From: Halopiger goleimassiliensis
Lineage (GTDB): Archaea > Halobacteriota > Halobacteria > Halobacteriales > Natrialbaceae
Direction: 5' to 3'
Assembly (NCBI RefSeq): GCF_000455345.1
Contig: NZ_HG315691.1
Span: 811,839-875,838 of the forward strand
DNA length: 64,000 bases
Shown here: in pieces, positions 34,715 through 42,529 of the stretch
Layout: each line of letters starts with the position of its first letter
Position numbering within the stretch: position 1 is the stretch's first letter
Translations under genes and position numbers: made by a program
The notes under the pieces: model-generated
Databases searched by the model: none
What the model saw: the letters and a program-made list of their open reading frames with translations, nothing else
Told to the model about the DNA's origin: nothing

Positions 34715-34984
34715 TCACACGGCGTTCCAGACCCGTTCGTAGCCGTAGTAGGTGGCCGTCTTGACGACGGTGGCCGCCAGCCCGATGTCGATCGCGACCC
34801 CCGGATCGCCGGTGACCGCGAGCGCGATGACGACCGTCGTCACCAACATCAGCACGCGGTAGCCCAGCGCCTTGCATAGCGCTCGGGATCGGGTCCCCCG
34901 CTCGAGGAGTCCGCCGGCGCTCGAGCAGGCTTCGCCCCCGCGGGTCGTCTCGCTCTCGACTCGTGGCGTCCGTTCGTTCGACAT
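34715..34984 (-). CDS. DUF2061 membrane protein
   Basis: An 89-residue protein. The N-terminal 35 residues are polar and the rest is two membrane helices with the DUF2061 pattern: KALGYRVLMLVTTVVIALAV, then GLAATVVKTATYYGYERVW. The function of the family is unknown. I chose the ATG at 34984 (MSNERTPRVES); the longer frame is not conserved. It follows the small membrane gene at 35026 with 41 bases between them and may be the last gene of the unit that begins at 37408. Confidence 0.85.
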   Translation of the reverse strand: MSNERTPRVESETTRGGEACSSAGGLLERGTRSRALCKALGYRVLMLVTTVVIALAVTGDPGVAIDIGLAATVVKTATYYGYERVWNAV

Positions 34985-35025
34985 TGATGAGTTCGTGTGA
35001 GTTGGGAAGGTCGGTTCGGTGGCGG

Positions 35026-35325
35026 TCACTGCAGCGTCGCCCACGCCAGAAAGCAGAGGGCGACGAACTGAAGCCCGCGTAGCGCGGCTGCCGCGAGGAG
35101 CGCGGTCGCGGCGTCGGCGTACAGCATGCCCATGCCGAGGTGAAACCCTAGCGCGGCGAGGTTTTCGCCCGCCAACAGCAGCGCGAACAGCAGGAGCGCG
35201 AGCACCTGCCCGTTCCGGAATGTCCGGAAGTTCCGCAGCCAGACGGTCGCGAGCACGCCGAGCAACGCGAGGTTCAGCGCCGAGAGCACGACGGCGACGG
35301 CGACCAGCGACTGCGTGGCGTCCAT
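35026..35325 (-). CDS. Small four-helix membrane protein, paralogue of 34413-34709
   Basis: A 99-residue protein with about four hydrophobic helices; the signature turn FRTFRNGQV follows helix 1 and it ends GLQFVALCFLAWATLQ. It is clearly related to the plus-strand protein 300 bases away, so the two probably arose by duplication, and the second lost or never had an adjacent winged-helix gene. It lies 40 bases after the molybdopterin enzyme on the same strand. Function unknown. Confidence 0.8.
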   Translation of the reverse strand: MDATQSLVAVAVVLSALNLALLGVLATVWLRNFRTFRNGQVLALLLFALLLAGENLAALGFHLGMGMLYADAATALLAAAALRGLQFVALCFLAWATLQ

Positions 35326-35365
35326 CACGGCCGTGGGGTCTCCGTTCGGCGGGTCGGTCGGTGTG

Positions 35366-36904
35366 TCATGCCTCGATCGTTTGCGATACCCAGCCCGTCG
35401 CGCCGTCGGGTTTCGACCCGGAGGGCGTTTCGGTCTGGACTGCGCCGGAACCGTCGATCGCTCTGACGACGACCTCGTGGCTCTCGGCCGTCGGTTCGAA
35501 CTCGTAGCGCCACTGACGCCAGGTGTCCCGGCCCGCGCGGTCGCTTCCCGTCCCGAGTTCGGGCGAGAGCTCCGCCTCGGTCCAGGTATCGCCGCCGTCC
35601 GTCGATACCTCGACGGCGTCGATCCCGTCCAGGCCGCCGTAGGCGTGGCCGCCGACCGTGATCGCGTCGCCCTCGCGGTCGACCGACCAGAGTTTGGCGA
35701 CCGTCTCGACCTCGCCGGTGCCGTCCCAGCCGCGTTCCTCCCAGTAACCCTCGCGGTCCTCGGCCACGAGTTCGATCTCGTCGATCCACTTGACGTTCAC
35801 CTCGCCCCAGTTGCCGGGGACGAGCAGTCGCACGGGGTGACCGTGTTCCCGCGGCAGCAGCCGGCCGTTCATCCCGTAGACGAGGTACGACCGCTCGAGT
35901 TCCGCGAGCGTGATCGTGTTCCAGTAGCCGTCGACGGCGTGGGCGACCACGTGTTCGGCCTCGTCGGTCGGGCCGGCCTCCTCGAGCAGGTCGGCGACGG
36001 GAACGCCGGTCCAGACGGCCATGTCCATCTCGCGGTCGTTCAGATCCTCGCCGACGCAGCGCAGCGTGCTGTAGAACCGGTCGGCGTCGCGGTCGCGGAG
36101 GTCGTCGTACGCGAGCGTCAGCTCCGAGTCGACGGCCCCGGTGAGCGACAGCGACCAGTCGTCGCGCTCGACGATCGGATCGATCGTGTTGATGTCGACC
36201 GTGTAGAACGAGCCGATCTCGCTGACCAGCCCCGGCGCGTCGGGGAGGTCGAACGCGGCGTCCTCGGCGTCGGAAAGCAGCGTTCGCTCGGCGATCGGCG
36301 GCTGGGTGCCGCCCTCGAGGTAGGGCACGCTCGAGTCGGGCGTTCGCCGCCGTCCGGCGACAGCGGAGAGGCCGGCGAACGTGAGGGTGCCGAAGCCGGC
36401 CTGGAGCGTGGCGCGCTTGCTCCGATCGACGGTCCGGTCGCGGCGCACGGACAGCGGGTCCCGCGCTGCGGCGACTTCGACGACGGCGACGACCGCGGCG
36501 GCCGGCACCGCGGCGGCGACGGCCGCGATCGGCGCGTTCGTCGTCGCGGCGGCGACCAGCCAAACCGCGACCAGCGTCAGCGGGATCGCCAGATACTGGA
36601 CGTCGGCGAGGGCCTCGACCTCGAGGGGGAGCAGGATCGCCCCGGCGAGGAGCGCGACCACGAGCGCGAGTCCGAGCAGGAAGCTCGCCGGCTGGGCGAG
36701 CGACCCGAGCGCGTCGAGCACCGGATTGACGATCGCGGCCGGCATCACGTCGACGACGAACGAGGCGGCGGGATCGGCGACGAACGCGGGCGTCCGCCCG
36801 GCGTAGGCGAACGAGCCGCAGACGGCGGCGACGGCCGCGATCGTGGCGGTGAACGCCCGCCAGGTCGCGTGCGTGGTCGACAGCCGTGACAGTCTGTGGA
36901 ACAT
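35366..36904 (-). CDS. Membrane-anchored molybdopterin oxidoreductase (sulfite oxidase/MsrP superfamily)
   Basis: A 512-residue enzyme. Residues about 10-180 form five or six membrane helices. From about 215 comes the oxidoreductase molybdopterin-binding domain: STLRCVGEDLNDREMD has the Cys that ligates Mo; WTGVPVADLLEEAG, VYGMNGRLLPREHGHPVRLL and PGNWGEVNVKWIDEIELV are typical. The C-terminal 110 residues are the Mo-co dimerisation beta-sandwich (VGGHAYGGLDGIDAVEVSTD). Soluble relatives oxidise sulfite, and bacterial MsrP reduces protein methionine sulfoxide. The substrate here is unknown, but 18 bases upstream lies a gene for a secreted Met-rich repeat protein, which favours a methionine-sulfoxide link. 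The helices would connect it to membrane electron carriers. Confidence 0.9.
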   Translation of the reverse strand: MFHRLSRLSTTHATWRAFTATIAAVAAVCGSFAYAGRTPAFVADPAASFVVDVMPAAIVNPVLDALGSLAQPASFLLGLALVVALLAGAILLPLEVEALADVQYLAIPLTLVAVWLVAAATTNAPIAAVAAAVPAAAVVAVVEVAAARDPLSVRRDRTVDRSKRATLQAGFGTLTFAGLSAVAGRRRTPDSSVPYLEGGTQPPIAERTLLSDAEDAAFDLPDAPGLVSEIGSFYTVDINTIDPIVERDDWSLSLTGAVDSELTLAYDDLRDRDADRFYSTLRCVGEDLNDREMDMAVWTGVPVADLLEEAGPTDEAEHVVAHAVDGYWNTITLAELERSYLVYGMNGRLLPREHGHPVRLLVPGNWGEVNVKWIDEIELVAEDREGYWEERGWDGTGEVETVAKLWSVDREGDAITVGGHAYGGLDGIDAVEVSTDGGDTWTEAELSPELGTGSDRAGRDTWRQWRYEFEPTAESHEVVVRAIDGSGAVQTETPSGSKPDGATGWVSQTIEA

Positions 36905-36922
36905 GTGGCTGGGGTGGACGGT

Positions 36923-37408
36923 TCAGCTGAACTGCCTCACTGCGACGATGCCGACGAGACCGATGAGGACGGCGGCGGCGACCGCGACGATGCCGACGGT
37001 ACCGAACAGGCCGTCCTCTTCGGTATCGCTCATCTCGTCGGATTCGCCCATGTCGTCATTCATGTCATCGTCCATCGAGTCGTCGTCCATGGAGTCGTCG
37101 TTCATATCATCGTCCATCGAGTCGTCGTCCATGGAATCGTCGTCCATGGAATCGTCGTCCATGGAATCGTCGTCCATGGAATCGTCGTCCATGGAGTCGT
37201 CGTCCATCGAGTCGTCGTCCATGGAATCGTCGTCCATGGAATCGTCGTCCATGGAATCGTCGTCCATGCCGTCGTCCTGAATCGTCAGGGCTGGGCCGCC
37301 GGCGTCGACACCGCCGGCTGCCGCGCCAGCGCCGGCGACCGCGCCGACGCTGCCGACGAGTAGGGCAATCACGACCAGTACTCCAGTGCGTGTCGTCGTT
37401 CGTAACAT
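36923..37408 (-). CDS. Secreted, membrane-anchored Met/Asp pentapeptide-repeat protein
   Basis: A 161-residue protein with a signal peptide (about 1-30: RTGVLVVIALLVGSVGAVAG), then about 80 residues made mostly of the pentapeptide MDDDS with MNDD variants, an acidic stretch, and a C-terminal membrane helix (about 135-158) ending in Arg-Gln-Phe-Ser. I count 17 methionines between the signal and the helix, 16 of them in the repeat array. The DNA is a 15-bp tandem repeat that keeps frame (37050-37270). No domain is recognised. It precedes the Mo-oxidoreductase by 18 bases and should be cotranscribed. The Met array could be an oxidant sink, and the Asp array could bind metal ions. Confidence 0.85.
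   Translation of the reverse strand: MLRTTTRTGVLVVIALLVGSVGAVAGAGAAAGGVDAGGPALTIQDDGMDDDSMDDDSMDDDSMDDDSMDDDSMDDDSMDDDSMDDDSMDDDSMDDDSMDDDMNDDSMDDDSMDDDMNDDMGESDEMSDTEEDGLFGTVGIVAVAAAVLIGLVGIVAVRQFS
37050..37270. repeat. 15-bp in-frame tandem repeat encoding MDDDS units
   Basis: About 15 consecutive units of the form TCGTCGTCCATGGAA (plus strand) occur, with third-position variants and three units that encode Asn for Asp. Periodicity is 15 bases throughout, apart from shorter spacing at the variant MNDD units. Such arrays expand and contract readily, so length may vary between strains. Confidence 0.9.
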
Positions 37409-37684
37409 CGCACGTAGGCCGACTCGAGGCTCCCTAAAGGGCGTTTTTCGAACTCCGATCGGACTTCCTGTCGGATCCGTTCGAACTCCGTTGGGATGCG
37501 TTCGCTTGCGTTCGACATCCGCTGCAATTCCGTTGCAATTTCACGCCGCCGTCGTGCGATTTCCAGTTTCCTGGCTCCCTGGTACGGCGGGGTGGTGGCG
37601 CGCTTGGGAGCCGATCCCGGCGGTCACAGCGGGCCCGCCTGGAGCAGGCATAACAGGTTTCCTCCGGCGTGGTGATGATCTCGT

Positions 37685-38281
37685 ATGGTCGATACTACCG
37701 TCGACATCGTCCTCTTCGAGGGGTTCGACGAACTCGACGCGATCGGGCCGTACGAAGTGTTCGAGAACGCCGCCCAGGCCGGCGCCGACCTCGAGACGCG
37801 GCTGGTGACGCTCGAGGAGACCGACATCGTCACGGCGAGTCACGACCTCCGGGTCGAACCCGAGGGGACCCTCGACCAGCCCGATATCCTCGTCGTCCCC
37901 GGCGGCGGCTGGACGACGGCCAACGAGGGCGTCCGCGCGGTCGTCGACGACGGCGCGCTCCCCGACGCGGTCGACGCGGCCTACGCCGACGGCGCGACCG
38001 TCGCCTCGGTCTGTACCGGCGCGATGATCCTCGCCGAGGCGGACCTGCTCGAGGGCCGTCCCGCAGCGACCCACCCGGTCGCGGAGGACGACCTCGAGGC
38101 CCACGCGGCCAACGTGGTCGACGAGCGCGTGGTCGACGACGGCGACGTCCTCACTGCGGGCGGCGTCACCTCCGGGATCGACCTGGCGCTGTGGCTCGTC
38201 GAACGCGAGTTCGGTGAAGACGTCGCCAGCGCGGTCAGCGAGGAGATGGCCCACGAGCGCCGCGGCGAGGTGTTCAGCTAG
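37685..38281 (+). CDS. DJ-1/PfpI family protein
   Basis: A 198-residue protein of the glutamine-amidotransferase-like DJ-1 superfamily. It opens VDIVLFEGFDELDAIGPYEVFE (the AraC-type/DJ-1 start with the conserved acidic residue), has PDILVVPGGGWTT and the nucleophile elbow VASVCTGAMILAEADLLEGR with Cys at about 101, and ends ALWLVEREFGEDVASAVSEEM. Family members include isonitrile hydratase-like and stress proteins; the reaction is not evident. It is divergent from the Met-rich/Mo-oxidoreductase unit across a 276-base gap. A shared oxidative-stress role is possible but only inferred. Confidence 0.88.
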   Translation: MVDTTVDIVLFEGFDELDAIGPYEVFENAAQAGADLETRLVTLEETDIVTASHDLRVEPEGTLDQPDILVVPGGGWTTANEGVRAVVDDGALPDAVDAAYADGATVASVCTGAMILAEADLLEGRPAATHPVAEDDLEAHAANVVDERVVDDGDVLTAGGVTSGIDLALWLVEREFGEDVASAVSEEMAHERRGEVFS

Positions 38282-38388
38282 TCGTCGGTTCCGTTGCGAT
38301 CGTCTTCGCACGATCGCGGGTGTGAGTTGATCACTTTTCGATCGAGTCGGTGATTTGGTTTTCGTGAGTGCAGCGAGCACTCGAACGT

Positions 38389-38811
38389 CGAACCACGCGA
38401 AAGCCCTCGTCGCTGTCGCGGTCGCTGAGACGACCACGCGCTGCGCGACAGGGTTGTCGGCGAAGTCGACAACCGAGAACGTGGTCGTTCGAGACGCCGA
38501 AGGCGTCTCGTCATGACGAGAGACCGAAGGTCTCTCCAACCACGGCGTAGCCGCCACGCACGACTCCCCCTTTCAGTCCGCCGGAAGACGCACGTCTTCC
38601 GTGCCTTGGCTCGCTTCGCTCGCCAAGACGCCAGGGACCACAACCTGCCCTTCCCCGGGTCGCACGGCCCCACCCGTGATTTGCGGTGCGCGCTCTCGGC
38701 CTTGGCGCGCTGGCGAGGGGTTTGAGCAGATGCGATGACCCCTCGCTTACCCGCGAGGGACGAGTGAGCGAGTCTAACGAGCGAACGAGTCGGCTGGGGA
38801 GGATGAGGACG
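38389..38811 (+). repeat. Dispersed hairpin-rich repeat, copy B
   Basis: This non-coding block matches 17582-18064 in the same orientation. Shared blocks are listed under copy A. Two hairpins differ between copies but still pair: GAGAGACC-GAA-GGTCTCTC here against GAGAGACT-GCA-AGTCTCTC in copy A, and GGTTGTCG...CGACAACC with a changed loop and top of stem. At the place of copy A's large GC hairpin, copy B has two other hairpins (CGGAAGAC-GCAC-GTCTTCCG; CTTGGC...GCCAAG). The end block CGAGCGAACGAGTCGGCTGG is the same. No coding function is seen. Confidence 0.75.
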
Positions 38812-38817
38812 TGGGTG

Positions 38818-38890
38818 GGACTGAAAGGGGCCGGCCGTCTCGAGGAAGATGGGCGACGTAAGCACCGGAACGAGCGTCGCGAGTGAGGCG
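38818..38890 (+). repeat. Tail element following repeat copy B
   Basis: The block GGACTGAAAGGGGCCGGCCG then TCTCG, GAAG, CGACG and AAGCACCG corresponds to the minus-strand sequence at 19400-19470. GGACTGAAAG is also the complement of the CTTTCAGTCC block inside copies A and B, so B plus its tail has an inverted pair of this word about 250 bases apart. Confidence 0.55.
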
Positions 38891-39091
38891 CGCAACGAGC
38901 CCCTCGACTCGAGACGGCCGGGGGCTTGCACCGTGTTGTGGTTCCGTTTTCAGACGGCCGTTCCGCAGTCACCTCGATTCCACCCACGATCAACTCACAC
39001 CCGAAATCGATCACGACGGCGGACCGTTGCGGCCTGGGGCGCGTATCTGGCACCAAACGGCTATCCGTCGCGAGGGGGTAGCCTGCCCCAC
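38891..39091. other. Upstream region of the HAD hydrolase
   Basis: Beyond the repeat tail I see no gene. The sequence contains an imperfect inverted repeat (CTCGACTCGAGACGGCCG at 38903-38920 against the earlier CGGCCGTCTCGAG at 38833-38845), which could fold the tail into a long hairpin. Confidence 0.45.
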
Positions 39092-39742
39092 ATGAACGCA
39101 GTGTTGTTCGACATGGACGGCGTCCTCGTGAACAGCGAGGACTACTGGACGACGTTCCAGCGCGAGGAGATCCTTCCCGCGGCTGTCCCCGATCGGGACG
39201 TCGACGTCGCCGAGGTCACCGGGATGAACTACCGCGAGACCTACGACTACCTCGAGTCCGAATACGGAACCGCAATCTCTCGGGAGGCGTTCGAAACCCG
39301 GTTCGAGGAGACCGCCCGCGAGATCTACCGCGAGCACGTCGACCTCCTCGACGGACTGGAGGGGGTGCTCGAGCAACTGGACGAACGCGGCGTCGCCGCG
39401 GCGGTCGTCTCCTCCTCTCCGCACGCGTGGATCGATATCGTCCTCGAGCGGTTCGATCTCGAGGGGACCTTCGACGAGGTGGTGAGCGCGGAGGAGATCG
39501 ACGCCCGGGGGAAACCCGCGCCGGACGTGTTCGAACACGCTGCGAGCGAGGTCGGCGTCGCGCCCGAGGACTGTGCCGTCGTCGAGGACTCGGAGAACGG
39601 CGTCGCGGCGGGGGCCCGGGCCGGCGGGTTCGTGGTCGCCTACCGGATCGACGCCCACGACGATCTCGACCTCTCGCCGGCCGACGCAATCGTCGATTCG
39701 CCAGCGGAACTGCGCGAGGCGGTGCTCGAGGCCGTCGACTGA
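39092..39742 (+). CDS. HAD-superfamily phosphatase (beta-phosphoglucomutase-like)
   Basis: A 216-residue haloacid dehalogenase-type hydrolase with a cap domain. Motif I is LFDMDGVLVNSEDYW (nucleophile Asp 8, acid Asp 10), motif II VVSSSPHAW, motif III Lys in GKPAPDVFEHAASEVG, and motif IV AVVEDSENGVAAGARAG. It probably dephosphorylates a sugar phosphate or phosphoglycolate. I chose the ATG at 39092, because the upstream in-frame sequence is part of the repeat region and is not conserved. It is monocistronic. Confidence 0.93.
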   Translation: MNAVLFDMDGVLVNSEDYWTTFQREEILPAAVPDRDVDVAEVTGMNYRETYDYLESEYGTAISREAFETRFEETAREIYREHVDLLDGLEGVLEQLDERGVAAAVVSSSPHAWIDIVLERFDLEGTFDEVVSAEEIDARGKPAPDVFEHAASEVGVAPEDCAVVEDSENGVAAGARAGGFVVAYRIDAHDDLDLSPADAIVDSPAELREAVLEAVD

Positions 39743-39764
39743 CTGTCCGTCACCGGGCGATCGT

Positions 39765-39923
39765 TCACACCTCCGCGAGCGAGTCGTACTGCTCCCAGCA
39801 GGTACACTCGAGGTCCTCGAGGGACGTGATCTCCTCGGGGAGGTCCGTGAGCCGCATTCCGTCGTCGACGTCGGGACAGTCGTTCGTGTGGTACGAGAGG
39901 TCGTCGCCGGACATGATGGGCAT
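39765..39923 (-). CDS. Small Cys-containing haloarchaeal protein
   Basis: A 52-residue acidic protein (MPIMSGDDLSYHTNDCPDVDDG..., ending LECTCWEQYDSLAEV). One Cys lies near the N-terminus and a Cys-x-Cys near the C-terminus, with a His between Tyr and Thr; these could hold one metal ion. The start is either the ATG at 39923 or the one three codons later. It has a good acidic, haloarchaeal composition and codon use, which is why I keep it. No function is proposed. Confidence 0.6.
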   Translation of the reverse strand: MPIMSGDDLSYHTNDCPDVDDGMRLTDLPEEITSLEDLECTCWEQYDSLAEV

Positions 39924-40050
39924 ACGCGCCTGTAGTGCTGGTCGCCCCAAAAGCGTCGAGGCCGACGACGACGCTCGTGACAGTTCCGGAACGGATTTCG
40001 CGGTCGGCCCTCGCAGACGGTGACGCCGCCGGGGAGGCCGCCGAAAGCGG

Positions 40051-42414
40051 TTAGACGACGTCGACCGTCCGTCGCTCTTCGGTCGGCCGGAGCGGTTCCT
40101 CGGGGAAGGCGACGCTGACGGTGAACTCGAGCGTCTCCGCGTCGGCACCGAAGACGGCGACGGGAACGGTTTCCTCGCCTCGCAGATAACAGGCCGTACT
40201 CGTCATCTCGACCCCGTTGACGGTGACGCGAATCCCCGCGCGGGCGGGTTCGCCGACGTTGCGAACCGTCACCTCGCGGACGTCGTTCTCGCCGGCCGCG
40301 ATCGAGTCGGGGAACGCGCCCCAGTCGATTTCGACGGTCGGGAGCGACTGTGCACCCTCGTAGACGCCTTCGGCGACGCCCTCGGAGAGGCCGGCGTCCA
40401 CGAGTCCGGAAACGCCGGCCTCGACGACGTCGGCGGGCGTCGCCAGCCCCTCTTTGGCGAGTTTGCTGGCTCGTCCGGCGGCGACGCCGTCGATGGCCGT
40501 CAGACCGACCGCGTCCCCGGCGACGCCGTTCTCGATGCGAGCCTCGACGCGGCGTGCGAGGTTCGCGGCGTGTGCGCCGGCGAACCGGTCGAGAAAGGCT
40601 CCCAGCGCCGAGACGAGCCGCGTCGCGTTGCGCCGGATCACCCAGGCGTCGCTGCGGAGTTCGGCGGGGATCCGGCCGTCGGCCGCGCTCCGCAGGATCG
40701 CGAGCACCTTCCGCTCGCCGGCATCGAGGTCCTCCGTGTCGACGCCGACCAGCACCGCGCTGATCGCGTCGCGTTCGTCCTGGCGGGCCGACACCGAGTC
40801 GAACTCGTCTGCGGTCGCCACCGCCTCGAGGACGTCGTCGGTCTCGAGGGCAGTCTCGCCGTCGCTGACTCGATCGGCGAGGTCGGCGAACGTCGCCGCG
40901 GTCTCGAGGCGCAGGTAGTACTTCGAGGCCAACACGCCGCGGGCCGTCGCCTCGATCGAGAGGTCGCCGGACTCGCCGGTCTCGACGAAGCCCCGCTCGA
41001 CGAGGTCCTCGAGGCAGTCCCGGACGCGCCCGCGGAGGTTGGGAAAGTCGTACGCCTCGGGTTTGGACTGGCCACGCACGTAGTAAAAGGTCGTCTCGAG
41101 CCAGTCCATCACGTCCTCTAAGTCGGTGATCGTCCCCATCGCGATCTCGGCGTTGAGGTGGGTCTCCAGACTTTCGGCGAGGCGGGACTCGATCTCCTTG
41201 CCCTCGTTCAGCAGGCGACGGTACTTGTCGGCCTCCGCCGTGTCGCAGACGATCCAGCCGTAGCCGACCTCGTCGTAGCCCGGCCGGCCCGCGCGTCCGA
41301 GCATCTGGAGGACGTCTAGGGGACTCATGTCGACCTCGCCCTCGAGGGGGTCGTGGAGCTTCGTGTCGCGGATGACGACGCAGCGGGCGGGGAGGTTCAC
41401 CCCCCAGGCCAGCGTCGAGGTCGAAAAGAGGAGTTCGACGTGGCCTTCCTTGAACCACTCCTCGACGAGGTCCCGATCGTTCTTCGAGAGGCCGGCGTGG
41501 TGGAAGGCGACGCCGTCTAACACGGACTGGCGGAGGGTGTCGTTCTCGAGTTCCTGGGCGTCGGTGTGGAAGTCGTACTCCCCCCTGACGCCCATCGGAA
41601 CGTCGCGTTCGGCGATCTCGTCGCGGGCCGTCTCGGCCGCTCGCACCGTATCCTGTCGCGAGGAGACGAACACGAGCGCCTGGCCGTCCTCCCGGAGGTG
41701 CGGCTCCGCGAGATCCAGCGCCCGGTAGAGTCGGCGGTACTTGTCCGCGAAGGAGTTCTCGCCGTGCGTGTAGGTCTTGACGCCCGCGTTGAGGTCGACG
41801 GGGCGGTACTCCTCGCCGAACTCGAAGGTCGTCTCGTCGGGCGCGTCGAGCCACGCCGCCACGTCGTCGACGTTGGGCATCGTCGCCGAGAGCGCGACGA
41901 TCCGCGGGTCACAGAGCCGTCGCAGCCGGGAGATGGTCACCTCGAGCACCGACCCCCGCCGATCCGCGTCCAGCAGGTGGACCTCGTCGATGACGCAGAC
42001 GTCGACGTCGGTGACGAAGTCGTAGCGCCGGGAGTCGTGTTTGCGCGTCGCCGAGTCGAGTTTCTCGGGGGTCATCACGAGGATGTCGGCGTGGCGGGCG
42101 CGCCGGGGGTTCAGGTCCCGCTCCCCGGTGACGACGTACACCGAGTAGTCCAGTTCCTCGAAGCGGTCCCAGTCGTCCTCCTTCTCGTTGGTCAGCGCCC
42201 GCAGCGGCGCGATAAATAAGGCGGTGCCGCCGTCCGCGAGCGTTTTACAGATCGCCAGTTCCGCGAGCGCCGTCTTGCCCGAGGCCGTCGGCGCGCTCGC
42301 GACCACGTTCTCCTCGGACTCGAGCAAGGCGGGCAGCGCCTCGCGTTGCATCCGGTTGAACTCCTCGAACGCGAAGGCGTCGGCGAACTCTGGCAGAACC
42401 TCGGCGACCTCCAT
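40051..42414 (-). CDS. Hel308/Ski2-family DNA helicase
   Basis: A 787-residue superfamily 2 helicase. Motif I ASAPTASGKTALAEL, Ia FIAPLRALTNEK, II VCVIDEVHLLDADRRG (DEVH), III ALSATMPN, V WGVNLPARCVVI, VI QMLGRAGRPGYDEVG. The winged-helix and Sec63-like ratchet regions follow, then a helix-hairpin-helix part (LTAIDGVAAGRASKLAKEG) and a C-terminal Ig-like domain (about 700-787). Hel308 unwinds stalled forks; Ski2/Brr2 relatives act on RNA. The C-terminal Sec63-type beta domain is less usual for classical Hel308, so this may be the second Hel308-like paralogue of haloarchaea. It is monocistronic. Confidence 0.9.
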   Translation of the reverse strand: MEVAEVLPEFADAFAFEEFNRMQREALPALLESEENVVASAPTASGKTALAELAICKTLADGGTALFIAPLRALTNEKEDDWDRFEELDYSVYVVTGERDLNPRRARHADILVMTPEKLDSATRKHDSRRYDFVTDVDVCVIDEVHLLDADRRGSVLEVTISRLRRLCDPRIVALSATMPNVDDVAAWLDAPDETTFEFGEEYRPVDLNAGVKTYTHGENSFADKYRRLYRALDLAEPHLREDGQALVFVSSRQDTVRAAETARDEIAERDVPMGVRGEYDFHTDAQELENDTLRQSVLDGVAFHHAGLSKNDRDLVEEWFKEGHVELLFSTSTLAWGVNLPARCVVIRDTKLHDPLEGEVDMSPLDVLQMLGRAGRPGYDEVGYGWIVCDTAEADKYRRLLNEGKEIESRLAESLETHLNAEIAMGTITDLEDVMDWLETTFYYVRGQSKPEAYDFPNLRGRVRDCLEDLVERGFVETGESGDLSIEATARGVLASKYYLRLETAATFADLADRVSDGETALETDDVLEAVATADEFDSVSARQDERDAISAVLVGVDTEDLDAGERKVLAILRSAADGRIPAELRSDAWVIRRNATRLVSALGAFLDRFAGAHAANLARRVEARIENGVAGDAVGLTAIDGVAAGRASKLAKEGLATPADVVEAGVSGLVDAGLSEGVAEGVYEGAQSLPTVEIDWGAFPDSIAAGENDVREVTVRNVGEPARAGIRVTVNGVEMTSTACYLRGEETVPVAVFGADAETLEFTVSVAFPEEPLRPTEERRTVDVV

Positions 42415-42529
42415 CAGACGGATACGGGAAGCGGGCGATGAAAGGCGTTTCCTTCGCGGCCGGTCGAACCGTCGCGGCGAATCCGCGTCGCTCTGCCCCG
42501 TTCGATGCCTCCGAATCGGCGTCTCGTGT

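Noticed and set aside
37050..37270. CRISPR-like short repeats
   Set aside because: Units are 15 bases, contiguous and in frame, and they encode MDDDS. There are no spacers.
38282..39091. tRNA or small stable RNA genes in the repeat regions
   Set aside because: No cloverleaf with a TTCGAATC-type T-loop and matching acceptor stem was found; the hairpins are simple stem-loops.
39011..41854. Minus-strand open frame of 947 codons overlapping the helicase
   Set aside because: It reads in a wrong frame of the helicase and across the antisense of the HAD gene; the composition is Arg/Gly-rich without domains.
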